A stretch of 50,625 nucleotides of DNA, from assembly GCF_000337335.1 (NCBI RefSeq), contig NZ_AOJN01000023.1, positions 1 through 50,625 on the forward strand. The letters run 5' to 3'. Below, in pieces: positions 42,346 through 50,625 of the stretch. Positions within the stretch are counted from its first letter, which is position 1; each line of letters opens with the position of its first letter. The notes beneath the pieces were generated by a model. It was not told the DNA's origin and made no database searches. It saw only the letters and a list, made by a program, of their open reading frames with translations. The stretch is from Halorubrum distributum JCM 10118. Lineage in GTDB: Archaea > Halobacteriota > Halobacteria > Halobacteriales > Haloferacaceae. Position numbers and translations under genes: made by a program.

Positions 42346-43425
42346 ATGCGCGCAGCGATCCTCCGAGCGTACGGCGAGCCGCTCGCGGTCCGCGAACTCC
42401 CGGACCCCGAACCGGCCCCCGACGGCGCCGTCGTCAGCGTCGACGCCTGCGGCGTCTGCCGCAGCGACTGGCACGCGTGGGCCGGCCACGGCGAGTGGGC
42501 GAACGACCGGGTCCCGCGCGGCCAGGTCCTCGGTCACGAACCGGCCGGCGAGGTGGTCGACGTCGGCGACGAGGTGGACCGGTTCCGCCCGGGCGACCGC
42601 GTGGTCGTCCCCTTCTCGCTCGGCGACGGCACCTGTCCGCACTGCCGCCGCGGGGCCGGCAACGTCTGCGAGGACGGGCGCGCGCTCGGGTTCGAGGCCG
42701 CCGCGCCGGGCGCGTTCGCGGAGCGGGTGGCCGTCCCGGCCGCCGACTACAACCTCGTCGAACGCCCCGAGTGGCTCGGCGCGACCGCGGCCGCGGCGCT
42801 CGGCTGTCGGTACATGACCGCCTATCACGCGCTCGCGGAGCGGACGACCGTCGGCGGGGGCGACGCCGTCGCCGTCCACGGCTGCGGCGGCGTCGGGCTC
42901 TCCGCGGTCCAGATCGCGGCGGCGCTCGGCGCGCGCGTGATCGCGGTCGACGTCGACGACGACGCCCTCGCGCTCGCGACCGAGTTCGGCGCGGCCGAGA
43001 CGGTGAACCCGGCGTCGCTGCCGGAAGAGGACGACTCAGTTCCCGAACGAGTCCGGGACCTCACCGACGGCGGCGCCGACGTCTCGCTCGACGCCTTGGG
43101 GATCGCTGAAACCTGCCGCAACTCCGTCCGGTCGCTGCGGCCGCGGGGCACGCACGTCCAGGTCGGGCTCACGACGGACGCCGAGCGCGGCGAGGTGTCG
43201 CTGCCGACGGACTGGATGACGCGGTGGGAGATCTCCTTCGTCGGCTCGCGCGGGATGCCACCGACGAGCTATCCGGACCTGTTCGCGCTGATCGAGGCGA
43301 CGGGGATCGACCCCGGCGACCTGGTCGCCCGCGAGCTGTCGCTGTCGGAGGTCTCCGACCGGCTCGCCGCGATGGACGAGTACGAGGCGACGGGCGTCGA
43401 GGTCGTCACCGACTTCGAGGGGTGA
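42346..43425 (+). CDS. Zinc-dependent alcohol dehydrogenase
   Basis: A 359-residue MDR enzyme. The catalytic zinc Cys is in VDACGVCRSDWHAW, then LGHEPAG (His-Glu); structural zinc is TCPHCRRGAGNVC; Rossmann VHGCGGVGLSAVQIA. The start MRAAILRAYGEP at 42346 matches the family N-terminus (MKA-type); the upstream ATGs (42292, 42334) add non-conserved residues. Substrate is unknown. It is convergent with the amino-acid transporter operon (3-nt gap). Confidence 0.9.
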   Translation: MRAAILRAYGEPLAVRELPDPEPAPDGAVVSVDACGVCRSDWHAWAGHGEWANDRVPRGQVLGHEPAGEVVDVGDEVDRFRPGDRVVVPFSLGDGTCPHCRRGAGNVCEDGRALGFEAAAPGAFAERVAVPAADYNLVERPEWLGATAAAALGCRYMTAYHALAERTTVGGGDAVAVHGCGGVGLSAVQIAAALGARVIAVDVDDDALALATEFGAAETVNPASLPEEDDSVPERVRDLTDGGADVSLDALGIAETCRNSVRSLRPRGTHVQVGLTTDAERGEVSLPTDWMTRWEISFVGSRGMPPTSYPDLFALIEATGIDPGDLVARELSLSEVSDRLAAMDEYEATGVEVVTDFEG

Positions 43426-43428
43426 CCG

Positions 43429-44355
43429 TCACCGCTCGCGGTTCGCGCCGAGCCCCGGGATCGCGACGCGGGCGTCGACGCGCTCCATGAACTTCGACGC
43501 CGTGAGCACCAGCGCGAGGTACATCGCGCCGAGTATGAGGAAGACGGCCGTGTACCGGAAGGTGTCGGTCGCGACCTGGTTGGCCCGGTAGTACAGCTCC
43601 GGGACCGTGATGAAGCCCGCGAGCGACGAGTACTTGATCAGGTAGACGAACTCGTTCGTCCACGAGGGGATCGCGTAGCGGAGCGCCTGCGGGAGCACCA
43701 CGTAGTAGATCGACTCGATCTTCGAGAGCCCGATCGCCCGTCCGGCCGTGATCTGCCCCTCGTCGACGCTCTCGACCGCGCCGCGGATGTATTCGGCCTG
43801 GTAGGCGGCCCCGTTGAGCGTGAATCCGAGGATCGCGACCCAGACCACGTCGCGCGGGAACACGCCCGACAGCGACGCCGGAACCGACGCCGCGAGGTTG
43901 AGGCCGTAGTACAGCACGAACAGCTGCGCGAGCAGCGGCGTGCCGCGCAACAGCTCGGTGTATCCCAGCGAGAGCCACGCCGAGAACCGGCCGTACACCC
44001 GCGCGACCGCCAGCGGCACGGCGATGAAGAAGCCGCAGACGAGGCTCACCCCGGTGATGACGACCGTGAGCCACGTCCCCTGCGCGAGGACGGGCGAGAG
44101 TTCGACCACGAACGCGGCGTCGGCCGCCACCGCGGCGAGCCCCGGCACCGCGGCGAACGCGCTCTCGACGGCGTCCGGCGCGACGAACGGCTCGCCGACC
44201 GGGGCGATGGCGCCGCCGAGCCATCGGTTGACCCAGCTGACGACGAGCCAGCCCCAGAACAGCGCGCCGGCGGCGACGAGGAGGGCCTTCCCCGCGGACG
44301 CGTCCGCGTCGGCCACGCGCTCGCCCACCGTCCGCGGTCGCGTCGCCCCCGCCAT
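43429..44355 (-). CDS. Polar amino-acid ABC transporter permease (distal)
   Basis: A 308-residue HisM/GlnP-type inner-membrane protein with a short N-terminal helix, a predicted extracellular stretch and a five-helix core. The EAA-loop coupling motif is GRAIGLSKIESIYYVVLPQALR. It shares its start with the end of the ATPase gene (1-nt TGATG overlap). It is the last gene of a four-gene importer operon. Confidence 0.9.
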   Translation of the reverse strand: MAGATRPRTVGERVADADASAGKALLVAAGALFWGWLVVSWVNRWLGGAIAPVGEPFVAPDAVESAFAAVPGLAAVAADAAFVVELSPVLAQGTWLTVVITGVSLVCGFFIAVPLAVARVYGRFSAWLSLGYTELLRGTPLLAQLFVLYYGLNLAASVPASLSGVFPRDVVWVAILGFTLNGAAYQAEYIRGAVESVDEGQITAGRAIGLSKIESIYYVVLPQALRYAIPSWTNEFVYLIKYSSLAGFITVPELYYRANQVATDTFRYTAVFLILGAMYLALVLTASKFMERVDARVAIPGLGANRER

Positions 44356-45101
44356 CAGTCGTGGCTCGCGATGCGTTCGAGGAAGCGGCCGGTCCGCTCG
44401 TTCTCGGGGCGTTCGAACAGCTGCTCCGGCGGGCCGCGTTCGACGACCCGACCGTCGTCCAGGAACACGACCTCGTCGGCGACCGCCCGCGCGAAGCTCA
44501 TCTCGTGGGTGACGACGAGCATCGTCATCCCCTCGTCGACCAGGGACCGCATCACCTCCAACACCTCGCCGATGAGCTCGGGGTCGAGCGCGCTCGTCGG
44601 CTCGTCGAACAGCATGAGCTTCGGCTCCATCGCCAGCGCGCGGGCGATCCCCACGCGCTGCTGTTGGCCGCCGGACAGCTCGGCCGGATACGAGTCGAGC
44701 TGGTCTGCGAGGCCGACGCGCTCCAGCTGGTTCGCCGCGCGCTCGCGAGCCTCGTTCTCGGAGAGGTCGAGGACGCGGCGGGGTCCGAGCGCGACGTTTC
44801 CGACCGCGCTCAGGTGTGCGAACAGGTTGAAGCTCTGGAACACCATGCCGACCTCCCGCCGGAGCTCGTCGACGTCGGTGTCGGGCGAGAGGACCTCCTC
44901 GCCGTCGAGGGTGATCGAGCCCTCCTGGGCCTCCGCGAGCCGGTTGACGCAGCGCAGCATCGTCGACTTCCCGGAGCCGGACGGGCCGATCAGCACGGTC
45001 ACGTCGCCCCGGTCCATCCCGAAGGAGACCTCGTCGAGCACCTGCTCGTCGCCGTACCACTTCGAGACGTCGCTCACCCGGAGGAAGTCGCCGTCAGTCA
45101 C
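44355..45101 (-). CDS. Polar amino-acid ABC transporter ATP-binding protein
   Basis: A 248-residue GlnQ/HisP-type ATPase. Walker A is IGPSGSGKSTML, Q-loop FQSFNLF, signature LSGGQQQR, Walker B LMLFDEPTSALD, H-loop VTHEM. The start is GTG (VTDGDFLRV), giving a GTGA overlap with the upstream permease stop. It energises import by the two flanking permeases. Confidence 0.95.
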   Translation of the reverse strand: MTDGDFLRVSDVSKWYGDEQVLDEVSFGMDRGDVTVLIGPSGSGKSTMLRCVNRLAEAQEGSITLDGEEVLSPDTDVDELRREVGMVFQSFNLFAHLSAVGNVALGPRRVLDLSENEARERAANQLERVGLADQLDSYPAELSGGQQQRVGIARALAMEPKLMLFDEPTSALDPELIGEVLEVMRSLVDEGMTMLVVTHEMSFARAVADEVVFLDDGRVVERGPPEQLFERPENERTGRFLERIASHD

Positions 45102-45928
45102 GCCGACTCCCCCTCCGGGATCGCGTAGCGGGTACCGAGGTAATCGAGCGCGCGGTTCGTCGTGAACGTGAGGACGAAGTAGATGCCACTGATGAACAAG
45201 ATGACTTCCAGGACCGCCGTCGTCTCCTGCGTGAACAGGTCGTACCCGCGGGTCAGAAGCTCCGCGAGCCCGATCGCGAAGACGATACTCGTGTCCTTCA
45301 ACACGATGGTGAACTCGTTTTGGAACCCCGGGATCGACCGCCGAAGCGCCTGCGGCACGACGACGTACCGGATCGCTTCGAACTGCGAGAGCCCGACGGA
45401 TCGGCCCGCCTCCAGCTGGCCGTCGTCGACGCTCGACAGCGCCGCACGGAATATCTGCGACTGGTACGCCGCGCTCCGCAGCCCCAGTCCCAAGATGCTC
45501 GCCGAGATCGCCGGTGAGATCGACCCGACGCCGAGGTTCACCTGCGGGACGCCGATCACGAAGTACATCACGAGGAGGATGACGACGATCGGCGTCCCGC
45601 GGAGAACGACGCCGGCGGTGCTCACGAGCCGCTTCGGGAGCCCCTCGCCGTACACCTCCACCGCGCCGGCGGGGAAGCCGGCGAGGAACCCGAGCAGGAT
45701 CGACGCGACGGTGAGCCCGACCGTCAGCAGGACGCCGCCGGCCAGGTAGTCGACGTTTCGGACGACGAACCACCAGTCGGCGGGATCGCCGACCAGCCAC
45801 CAGTCGATCGACTCGCTCACGGACCCGACGGCGGCGGCCGTCAGCGGCGTCTCACCGGAGGCAGTACTCGGCGCGAGAGCGCCGAGGCTATCGGACGCGT
45901 CGAGCGCGAGGGGCCCCGCGACCGACAT
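45098..45928 (-). CDS. Polar amino-acid ABC transporter permease (proximal)
   Basis: A 276-residue HisQ/GlnP-type permease. The coupling EAA motif is GRSVGLSQFEAIRYVVVPQALRR. A 40-residue N-terminal stretch precedes the first helix (LAGGVLLTVGLTVASILLGF). It starts 1 nt after the binding-protein stop. Confidence 0.92.
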   Translation of the reverse strand: MSVAGPLALDASDSLGALAPSTASGETPLTAAAVGSVSESIDWWLVGDPADWWFVVRNVDYLAGGVLLTVGLTVASILLGFLAGFPAGAVEVYGEGLPKRLVSTAGVVLRGTPIVVILLVMYFVIGVPQVNLGVGSISPAISASILGLGLRSAAYQSQIFRAALSSVDDGQLEAGRSVGLSQFEAIRYVVVPQALRRSIPGFQNEFTIVLKDTSIVFAIGLAELLTRGYDLFTQETTAVLEVILFISGIYFVLTFTTNRALDYLGTRYAIPEGESA

Positions 45929-45929
45929 C

Positions 45930-46733
45930 CTACTCCTGCCCGAACCAGGTGTCTCTGAGCTCTCCGAACGTCCCGTCGTCCTGGACGGTCTGGAGCCCGC
46001 TGTTGAGCGCAGACTGGAGCTCCGACTCGTTCTGACGGATCCCGAAGCCGTACTGCTCGCCGGTCTGCTCGACGAACGCGACCGTCACGTCACGGCTCGC
46101 GGTGAACGTGTCCGCGACGGGGGTGTCGACGACGACCGCGTCGATGTTCCCGTTCGTGAGGTCCTCGACCGCGAGGACGTAGCTGTCGTACGTCGAGGAG
46201 TTGTCCTCCGAGATGATTCCCTCGTTGACGAGGTTCGACTCGACCTCGCCGGCGCCGGTGGTCCCGGACTGTGCGCCTACCCGGGTCCCCTCGAAGTCCG
46301 CCCACCCGGACGGCTGGAAGTCGCCGCCCTCGCGGACGAGGACGGCCTGGTTGGCCTCCCAGTAGGGGTCCGAGAAGTCGATCGTCTCTTCCCGCCCCGG
46401 TTCGATCGTCAGCGCGGCGGCGATCACGTCGATCTCCTCGTTCTGGGTGAGCGCGGGGATGAGCCCGTCGAAGTCGAAGGTGGCCCACTCGCCGAGCTCG
46501 TAGTCGGTCTCGGCGACGACGGCTTCGAGCAGGTCGACGTCGAACCCGACCAGCTCGCCGTCCTCCCGCATTTCGAACGGCGGGAATCCGGGCGCGGTTC
46601 CGGGCGTGATCGTCATGTTGCCCCCGCTCTCGCCGAGACAGCCGGCGAGGCCGGTGGCTCCAACGGCGGCCGTTCCGCCGGTCAGTTTCAGGTAGGTCCG
46701 ACGACTCACGTCGGCGTGCGTGCGGCGTGTCAT
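45930..46733 (-). CDS. Amino-acid ABC transporter substrate-binding lipoprotein
   Basis: A 267-residue SBP3-family protein. The start MTRRTHADVSRRTYLKLTGG carries a Tat motif (SRRTYLKL) and a lipobox GLAGC, so it is exported folded and lipid-anchored outside. Two lobes are recognised by FPPFEMREDGELVGFDVDLL, ALTIEPGREETIDFSDPYW and VGAQSGTTGAGE. The ATG at 46733 follows a TATA box at about 46757-46766. It is first in the operon. Confidence 0.92.
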   Translation of the reverse strand: MTRRTHADVSRRTYLKLTGGTAAVGATGLAGCLGESGGNMTITPGTAPGFPPFEMREDGELVGFDVDLLEAVVAETDYELGEWATFDFDGLIPALTQNEEIDVIAAALTIEPGREETIDFSDPYWEANQAVLVREGGDFQPSGWADFEGTRVGAQSGTTGAGEVESNLVNEGIISEDNSSTYDSYVLAVEDLTNGNIDAVVVDTPVADTFTASRDVTVAFVEQTGEQYGFGIRQNESELQSALNSGLQTVQDDGTFGELRDTWFGQE

Positions 46734-46756
46734 ACCCGTGCGAGTACGGCGAGCGA

Positions 46757-46766
46757 TTTTAACCTT
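46757..46766 (-). promoter_or_regulatory. TATA box of the amino-acid transporter operon
   Basis: Minus-strand GGTTAAAATC, 24-33 nt before the ATG at 46733. Confidence 0.55.
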
Positions 46767-46855
46767 TCCTCCCTCGGGCAGGGCCAATCCGTCTCTGGGA
46801 GTCCGACACCGCCTCTGGCAGGGTGGCTAACAAAGATTCGGCCGTGCGGCGCCGG

Positions 46856-47752
46856 TCAGTCGCCGCCGATGGGGACGGAACCGTCGCGCACCTCGTCCGT
46901 CCCGCGGAGGGTCCACGCCGCGCCCGCGGCGAGCGCGACCGCGATTCCCAGCGCGGCGAGGTTGATCCCCTGCCACGTCGCGGTGTAGAGGACCAGGTCG
47001 CGGCCGAGAAGCAGCGTCGCGACGAGCGCGGCCATCGAGCCGGCGGCGAGCGCGCGGACGGTGGCGGCGGTGCCGGCGTCGAGCCCGTCGTGCCCGCCTC
47101 GGACCGCCTCCGTCGCGTACGCGACCGTCGCGACGAGCCCGAGGTGTCCGGCGAGCCCGGTAATATAAAAGGCGGCCTGCGCGGGCGGCGCGTAGGTGAG
47201 GAACGGCACCGCCCGCGAGAAGAGCGCGCTGGCAACGATGCCCGCGACCGCGACGCCCGCGGCCGCGCGGAGGAGACGTGCGTTCCCGCGCCCGCCGCCC
47301 CAGATCGTCGCCAGTCCGAGCAGCGTGAAGATGGACAGCGCCCCGATCAGGTGCGCGGCGTGAGTCGAGACCGTGTACCCGCCGGGGATGAGTCCACCAA
47401 GGGTAACGGTGATCGCACCGACCGTGATCTGGACCGGGAGGATCACGACTGCCAGCGTCGCCGCCAGCTTGGTCCGGCGCTCGAATCCGGAGCCGAGCCA
47501 CGTCCACCCGACGACCCCGACCATGAGGAAGCCGGTCACCATCGCCCACACGCGGTGGAACCACTCGATGAAGTCCGGGTTGATCGTGAGTGCCGGAATT
47601 AGCTGGTCGGAACACAGCGGCCACTGGGCCTGACACGCGAGCCCGGAACCGGTCGCCGCGGTGTAGACGCCGAGCGAGAAGAGGACGAGCGTCATCCCCG
47701 TCGTCGCCGCCGCGTATCGCCTGAACGTTAGCCACGCGGGCCGAAGACTCAT
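46856..47752 (-). CDS. ctaA: CtaA/Cox15 heme A synthase family protein
   Basis: A 298-residue protein with eight predicted membrane helices in two four-helix halves. The extracytoplasmic Cys pair GLACQAQWPLCS and heme-ligand His motifs EWFHRVWAM and STHAAHLIG match CtaA; a second-half His is in TGLAGHLGL. It would convert heme O to heme A for cytochrome oxidase. No ctaB or oxidase subunit genes adjoin, so the function rests on motifs alone. Confidence 0.87.
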   Translation of the reverse strand: MSLRPAWLTFRRYAAATTGMTLVLFSLGVYTAATGSGLACQAQWPLCSDQLIPALTINPDFIEWFHRVWAMVTGFLMVGVVGWTWLGSGFERRTKLAATLAVVILPVQITVGAITVTLGGLIPGGYTVSTHAAHLIGALSIFTLLGLATIWGGGRGNARLLRAAAGVAVAGIVASALFSRAVPFLTYAPPAQAAFYITGLAGHLGLVATVAYATEAVRGGHDGLDAGTAATVRALAAGSMAALVATLLLGRDLVLYTATWQGINLAALGIAVALAAGAAWTLRGTDEVRDGSVPIGGD

Positions 47753-47905
47753 TGGCCGAATTCGGGCGCGCGCGTACTTAGACCGTTCGGCCGCTCCCCG
47801 CGCTCGGGAAGTGTATGCGGCCGCCTGCCACGCCCGGGGAGCGCATGCGGTCGCCTGCTACGACCGGGAAGCGCGGCGTCGCGCCCGCCGGCTTCCGAAC
47901 GCTTT

Positions 47906-47929
47906 TGACTGACCAGTCAGTCAGTCAGT
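47906..47929. promoter_or_regulatory. 18-bp perfect palindrome with extra CAGT repeats
   Basis: TGACTGACCAGTCAGTCA (47906-47923) is a perfect inverted repeat with 8-bp arms and a 2-bp centre, extended by GTCAGT to 47929. It lies directly between a TATA-like GCTTTTGAC (47901) and the leader ORF start. Its form is that of a TetR/QacR-type operator. Confidence 0.6.
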
Positions 47930-47944
47930 ATTAGTACGAACCGA

Positions 47945-48034
47945 ATGGAACACACGGACCGACCGATCCCCGACGCCGCGCACGGCCCTCTCCGCGAACG
48001 CGACGATCCGATCCCTTCCGGGGTGACCCGCTGA
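47945..48034 (+). CDS. 29-codon leader ORF coupled to the MATE gene
   Basis: It starts MEHTDRPIPDAAHGP and ends SGVTR before a TGA that shares its last base with the MATE ATG (TGATG). The sequence is acidic/charged with no recognisable domain. Its close position after the operator-like palindrome and its overlap with the MATE start favour a translated leader peptide that couples translation. It could also be a chance frame within the 5' UTR. Confidence 0.45.
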   Translation: MEHTDRPIPDAAHGPLRERDDPIPSGVTR

Positions 48035-49536
48035 TGGGCCTCCGCGACTCGATCGACTCGCTGTTCAAGGGCGCCGACGAGCTCGACCTCACCTCCGGCG
48101 ACATCGGGTGGCCGCTGTTTTTCCTCTCTTTACCGATCGTCGTCCAGAACCTCTTTCAGGTGCTGTACAACCTGGCCGACACCTTCTGGCTCGGCCGCTA
48201 CAGCACCGAGGCGCTGTCCGCGATCACGTTCGCGTTCCCGATCGTCTTCCTGATGATCTCGCTGGCGCTCGGCGTCTCCGTCGCGGGGAGCGTCCTCGTC
48301 GCGCAACACACCGGTGCCGGCAACGAGGAGCGCGCCGCCTACGCCGCCTCGCAGACGATGGCGTACGCGGCCGTCATCTCCGTCGTGCTGGGCGTGCTGG
48401 GCTACGTCCTCGTCGACGACGTCACCGCGCTCCTCGGCGTGAACGAGACGGTCGCGCCCCTCGTCGTCGAGTACATGCGGGTGTACGCGGTCGGCCTGTT
48501 CGCCGTCTTCGGCTTCGCGGTGTTCATGGCGCTGATGCGCGGCTATGGCGACACGGTGACGCCGATGTACGTCATGGCCGGCTCGGTGGTCCTCAACATC
48601 CTCCTCGACCCGATCTTCATCTTCGGGTTCGACGCGAACCCCCTGTTCGGCGCCCTCGGCCTCGGGGGACTGGAGGCGGCCGCGCTCGACGCGACCGGGT
48701 TCACCGGCTGGGGGATCGCCGGCGCCGCCATCGCGACCGTCGGTTCCCGGGCGCTCGCCCTCCTCGTCGGGCTTCGGATCATGTTCCGCGGTGACCGAGG
48801 GGTTCGGATCCGGCTCTCGGAGATGCTCCCGGACCTCGAGTTCGGCAAGACGATCCTCGGCATCGGCCTCCCCGCCTCCGCCGAGGGCGCGGCCCGCTCC
48901 GTGTCGATCACCGCGCTCCTCGTCGTGGTCGCGAACTTCCCGAACGCGGTCAGCGGGGCGTACGGCATCGGGACGCGGATCTTCTCGGTGATCTTCCTGC
49001 CGGCGCTCGCCGTCTCGCAGGGGATCGAGACGATGACGGGACAGAACATCGGCGCCGAGGAGCTGGACCGCGCCGCCGAGACGAACCACTTCGGCGCGCG
49101 TGCCATGCTCGGCCTGCTCACCGTCGGCGGCGGCGTCATCGTCCTCGGGGCGCGCCCGATCGCCGGCGTCTTCTCGCCGGACCCCGCGGTCGTCGACCAC
49201 GCGACGACGTTCCTCCGCGTGAGCGGGCTCTCGTTCGGGTTCATCGGAGTCATGCGCGCGTACACCGGCGGGTTTCGCGGCGCCGGCCACACGATGATCG
49301 CGGCGGTCATCTCGCTTGTCACGCTCGGCTTCGTCCGCCTGCCGGTCGCGTGGGTCGCCGCCGGGTCGCTCGGCGCGATGGGGCTGTGGATCGCCTTCCC
49401 GGTCTCGAATGTCGTCGGCGGCGTGGTCGCGTATCTCTGGTTCAAACGGGACACGTGGCGCGAGGGGAACCTGACCGAGGACGACGCCCCCGTCGAGGAG
49501 ATCGGACCCGGGGTTGCCTCGCCCGATAACGACTGA
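48034..49536 (+). CDS. MATE-family multidrug efflux transporter
   Basis: A 500-residue, twelve-helix NorM/DinF-type antiporter. The conserved SLPIVVQNLFQVLYNLADTF (helix 1), GAGNEERA and MALMRGYGDTVTP motifs fit the family, and the repeated half shows SQGIETMTGQNIGA and GGFRGAGHTMIAA. It exports drugs or metabolites using Na+ or H+. It starts at an ATG overlapping the preceding leader ORF stop, under a palindrome that suggests repression by a TetR-type regulator elsewhere. Confidence 0.92.
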   Translation: MGLRDSIDSLFKGADELDLTSGDIGWPLFFLSLPIVVQNLFQVLYNLADTFWLGRYSTEALSAITFAFPIVFLMISLALGVSVAGSVLVAQHTGAGNEERAAYAASQTMAYAAVISVVLGVLGYVLVDDVTALLGVNETVAPLVVEYMRVYAVGLFAVFGFAVFMALMRGYGDTVTPMYVMAGSVVLNILLDPIFIFGFDANPLFGALGLGGLEAAALDATGFTGWGIAGAAIATVGSRALALLVGLRIMFRGDRGVRIRLSEMLPDLEFGKTILGIGLPASAEGAARSVSITALLVVVANFPNAVSGAYGIGTRIFSVIFLPALAVSQGIETMTGQNIGAEELDRAAETNHFGARAMLGLLTVGGGVIVLGARPIAGVFSPDPAVVDHATTFLRVSGLSFGFIGVMRAYTGGFRGAGHTMIAAVISLVTLGFVRLPVAWVAAGSLGAMGLWIAFPVSNVVGGVVAYLWFKRDTWREGNLTEDDAPVEEIGPGVASPDND

Positions 49537-49623
49537 CGACGCGTTCGCGCCCTCGACGGCGAGCGGGGGCGGTGTCGGCGGTCCGACTCCGTTCCGGGCG
49601 CTATCTTTCTACGAGGAGAGAAT

Positions 49624-49645
49624 CCCGGCGTTTACGCCGAGAGTG
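49624..49645. other. Small hairpin in the tnpB 5' flank
   Basis: CGGCG-TTTA-CGCCG forms a short hairpin flanked by GAATCC repeats on both sides (AGAATCCCGGCG and GTGAATCC). It resembles the terminal hairpin found near the 3' ends of haloarchaeal IS1341-type elements, but no complete transposase lies upstream. Confidence 0.4.
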
Positions 49646-49740
49646 AATCCGACAGCGTTGACACAATCTCTCACCGATTGCAGGCTGGATATTCCACGCT
49701 CATCCACACCGTTAAGTAAGTGTATTTACATAGGCTATGT

Positions 49741-50625
49741 ATGGCGATTAAGGCCACACGCACCTACGTTGGTTCCATCAAGAACCACCAACAGGTCTGC
49801 GATGGTCTTGATTCGCTCGGAGATTCCGCCTCCAAAATCTGGAACGTCGCACGATGGACAGCCGATCGTATCTGGGACGCAACCGGCGAGATCCCCGATT
49901 CAGGAGCGCTGAAATCGTACATGAAGAACCAGCCGTGCTGGAAAGACTTGAACGCACAATCCAGTCAGAAAGTCATCGAAGAACTTTCTGACGCTTTCCA
50001 GTCTTGGTTCGATCTGCGACACAAGTTCGATGAGGCGAATCCGCCCGGCTACCGCAAACACGGTAACACCCGGCCACGTTCCACGGTCACGTTCAAAGAA
50101 GACGGATTCAAACACGATCCTGAGAACGACCGGGTCCGACTCTCGAAAGGCTCGAATCTGAAAAAACACTTCTCAGACTTCCTGCTTTGTGAGTACCAGA
50201 CCCGACCAGATGTTGATCTCTCGGAAGTCAACAGCGTACAGAACGTTCGTGCCGTCTGGAACGGTGACGAGTGGGAACTCCACTTCGTCTGTGACGTCGA
50301 GCTCGAATCTGCCGACACAGCAGGCGACGGCATCGCAGGGATCGACCTCGGCATCACAAACATCGCCACAGTCGCGTTCCCCGACGAATACGTGTTGTAC
50401 CCCGGTAACTCGCTCAAAGAAGACAAACACTACTTCACCAGAGCTGAGTACGACACCGAGGGAGAGAGTGGCCCGTCAGAGCAGTCGATGTGGGCACGTC
50501 GAAAACTCTCCAAACGTGAGACACATTACTATCACACGTTGACGGACGCCATCATCGCGGAGTGTGTCGAACGCGGTGTTGGCACGCTCGCGGTGAGCTG
50601 GCCTGAAGACGTGCGAGCGTCAGAC
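49741..50625 (+). CDS. tnpB: IS1341-type TnpB (RNA-guided nuclease), truncated by the window end
   Basis: An uninterrupted frame of 295 codons to the window edge, starting MAIKATRTYVGSIKNHQQVC. The OrfB-type N-terminal helical region is followed by the RuvC domain with AGIDLGITNIATVAF (catalytic Asp at about 202). LAVSWPEDVR near 285-292 probably contains the second catalytic acidic residue. The zinc-finger region and C-terminal RuvC part lie beyond the window. TnpB proteins cut DNA using an RNA from the element's end. No TnpA gene precedes it, as in IS1341 elements. Codon use is less GC-biased than in neighbouring genes, suggesting recent acquisition. Confidence 0.9.
   Translation, partial: MAIKATRTYVGSIKNHQQVCDGLDSLGDSASKIWNVARWTADRIWDATGEIPDSGALKSYMKNQPCWKDLNAQSSQKVIEELSDAFQSWFDLRHKFDEANPPGYRKHGNTRPRSTVTFKEDGFKHDPENDRVRLSKGSNLKKHFSDFLLCEYQTRPDVDLSEVNSVQNVRAVWNGDEWELHFVCDVELESADTAGDGIAGIDLGITNIATVAFPDEYVLYPGNSLKEDKHYFTRAEYDTEGESGPSEQSMWARRKLSKRETHYYHTLTDAIIAECVERGVGTLAVSWPEDVRASD
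49741..50625 (+). mobile_element. IS200/IS605-type (IS1341) insertion element, partial
   Basis: The element consists of tnpB and its AT-rich left flank (GTTAAGTAAGTGTATTTAC upstream, before the ATG). The exact left end, target site and right end with the guide-RNA region are not visible in the window. Confidence 0.7.

Noticed and set aside
49514..49912. 132-codon frame overlapping the MATE end and tnpB start
   Set aside because: It overlaps two better-supported genes in another frame and has no domain.

Overview
The window is chromosomal DNA from a haloarchaeon, most likely Halorubrum or a close relative. The evidence is high GC, strongly acidic predicted proteins, TATA-only promoters placed about 25-35 nt before leaderless start codons, an archaeal ribosomal protein/RNA polymerase operon, Cbf5, RfcL, FEN1, isopentenyl phosphate kinase and class III-signal pilins. 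The genus is inferred from overall character, not from a marker comparison.

Layout. 1-9 kb: gcvH, FEN1 flap nuclease, a J-domain/2Fe-2S ferredoxin fusion, a DoxX membrane protein with a palindromic upstream region, a large S1/OB/DHH (RecJ-like) protein, a Yip1-like membrane protein, a pilin-like protein and a Gfo/Idh/MocA dehydrogenase plus TIM-barrel isomerase pair. 9-13 kb: a PspA-like coiled coil, then a D-glutamate operon (dgcN-dgcA), then the first copy of a structured dispersed repeat. 13-20 kb: a lipoprotein, a Cys-type formate dehydrogenase divergent from a formaldehyde dehydrogenase, two tiny CxxC proteins and a CobW metallochaperone GTPase. 20-26 kb: yqeC, an aldehyde ferredoxin oxidoreductase homologue that seems to lack its Fe-S cysteines, an Mrp ATPase, and the ipk-mvk isoprenoid pair. 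26-33.4 kb: two small membrane proteins, then the minus-strand operon tRNA-Ser, rps13, rps4, rps11, rpoD, tRNA-Leu, rpl18e, rpl13, rps9, rpoN, rpoK, eno, rps2. 33.6-34.0 kb: the second, inverted copy of the structured repeat. 34-41 kb: a zinc alcohol dehydrogenase, cmk, cbf5, an aspartoacylase-like hydrolase, tRNA-Pro, an AT-richer type IV pilin islet and rfcL. 41-50.6 kb: a soluble histidine kinase, another zinc dehydrogenase, a polar amino-acid ABC transporter operon, a CtaA/Cox15 protein, a MATE efflux pump behind a 29-codon leader ORF and a perfect palindrome, and an IS1341-type tnpB cut by the window edge.

The strongest unexplained signal is the pair of about 300-390 bp intergenic elements at 12399-12764 (+) and 33643-34026 (-). 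Both share short conserved blocks. The segments between the blocks differ in sequence but keep the same hairpins through compensated changes, and both copies are bounded by ATTTATAAA-like motifs. This looks like a dispersed structured RNA or a mobile non-coding element. No CRISPR array, rRNA or replication origin was seen.
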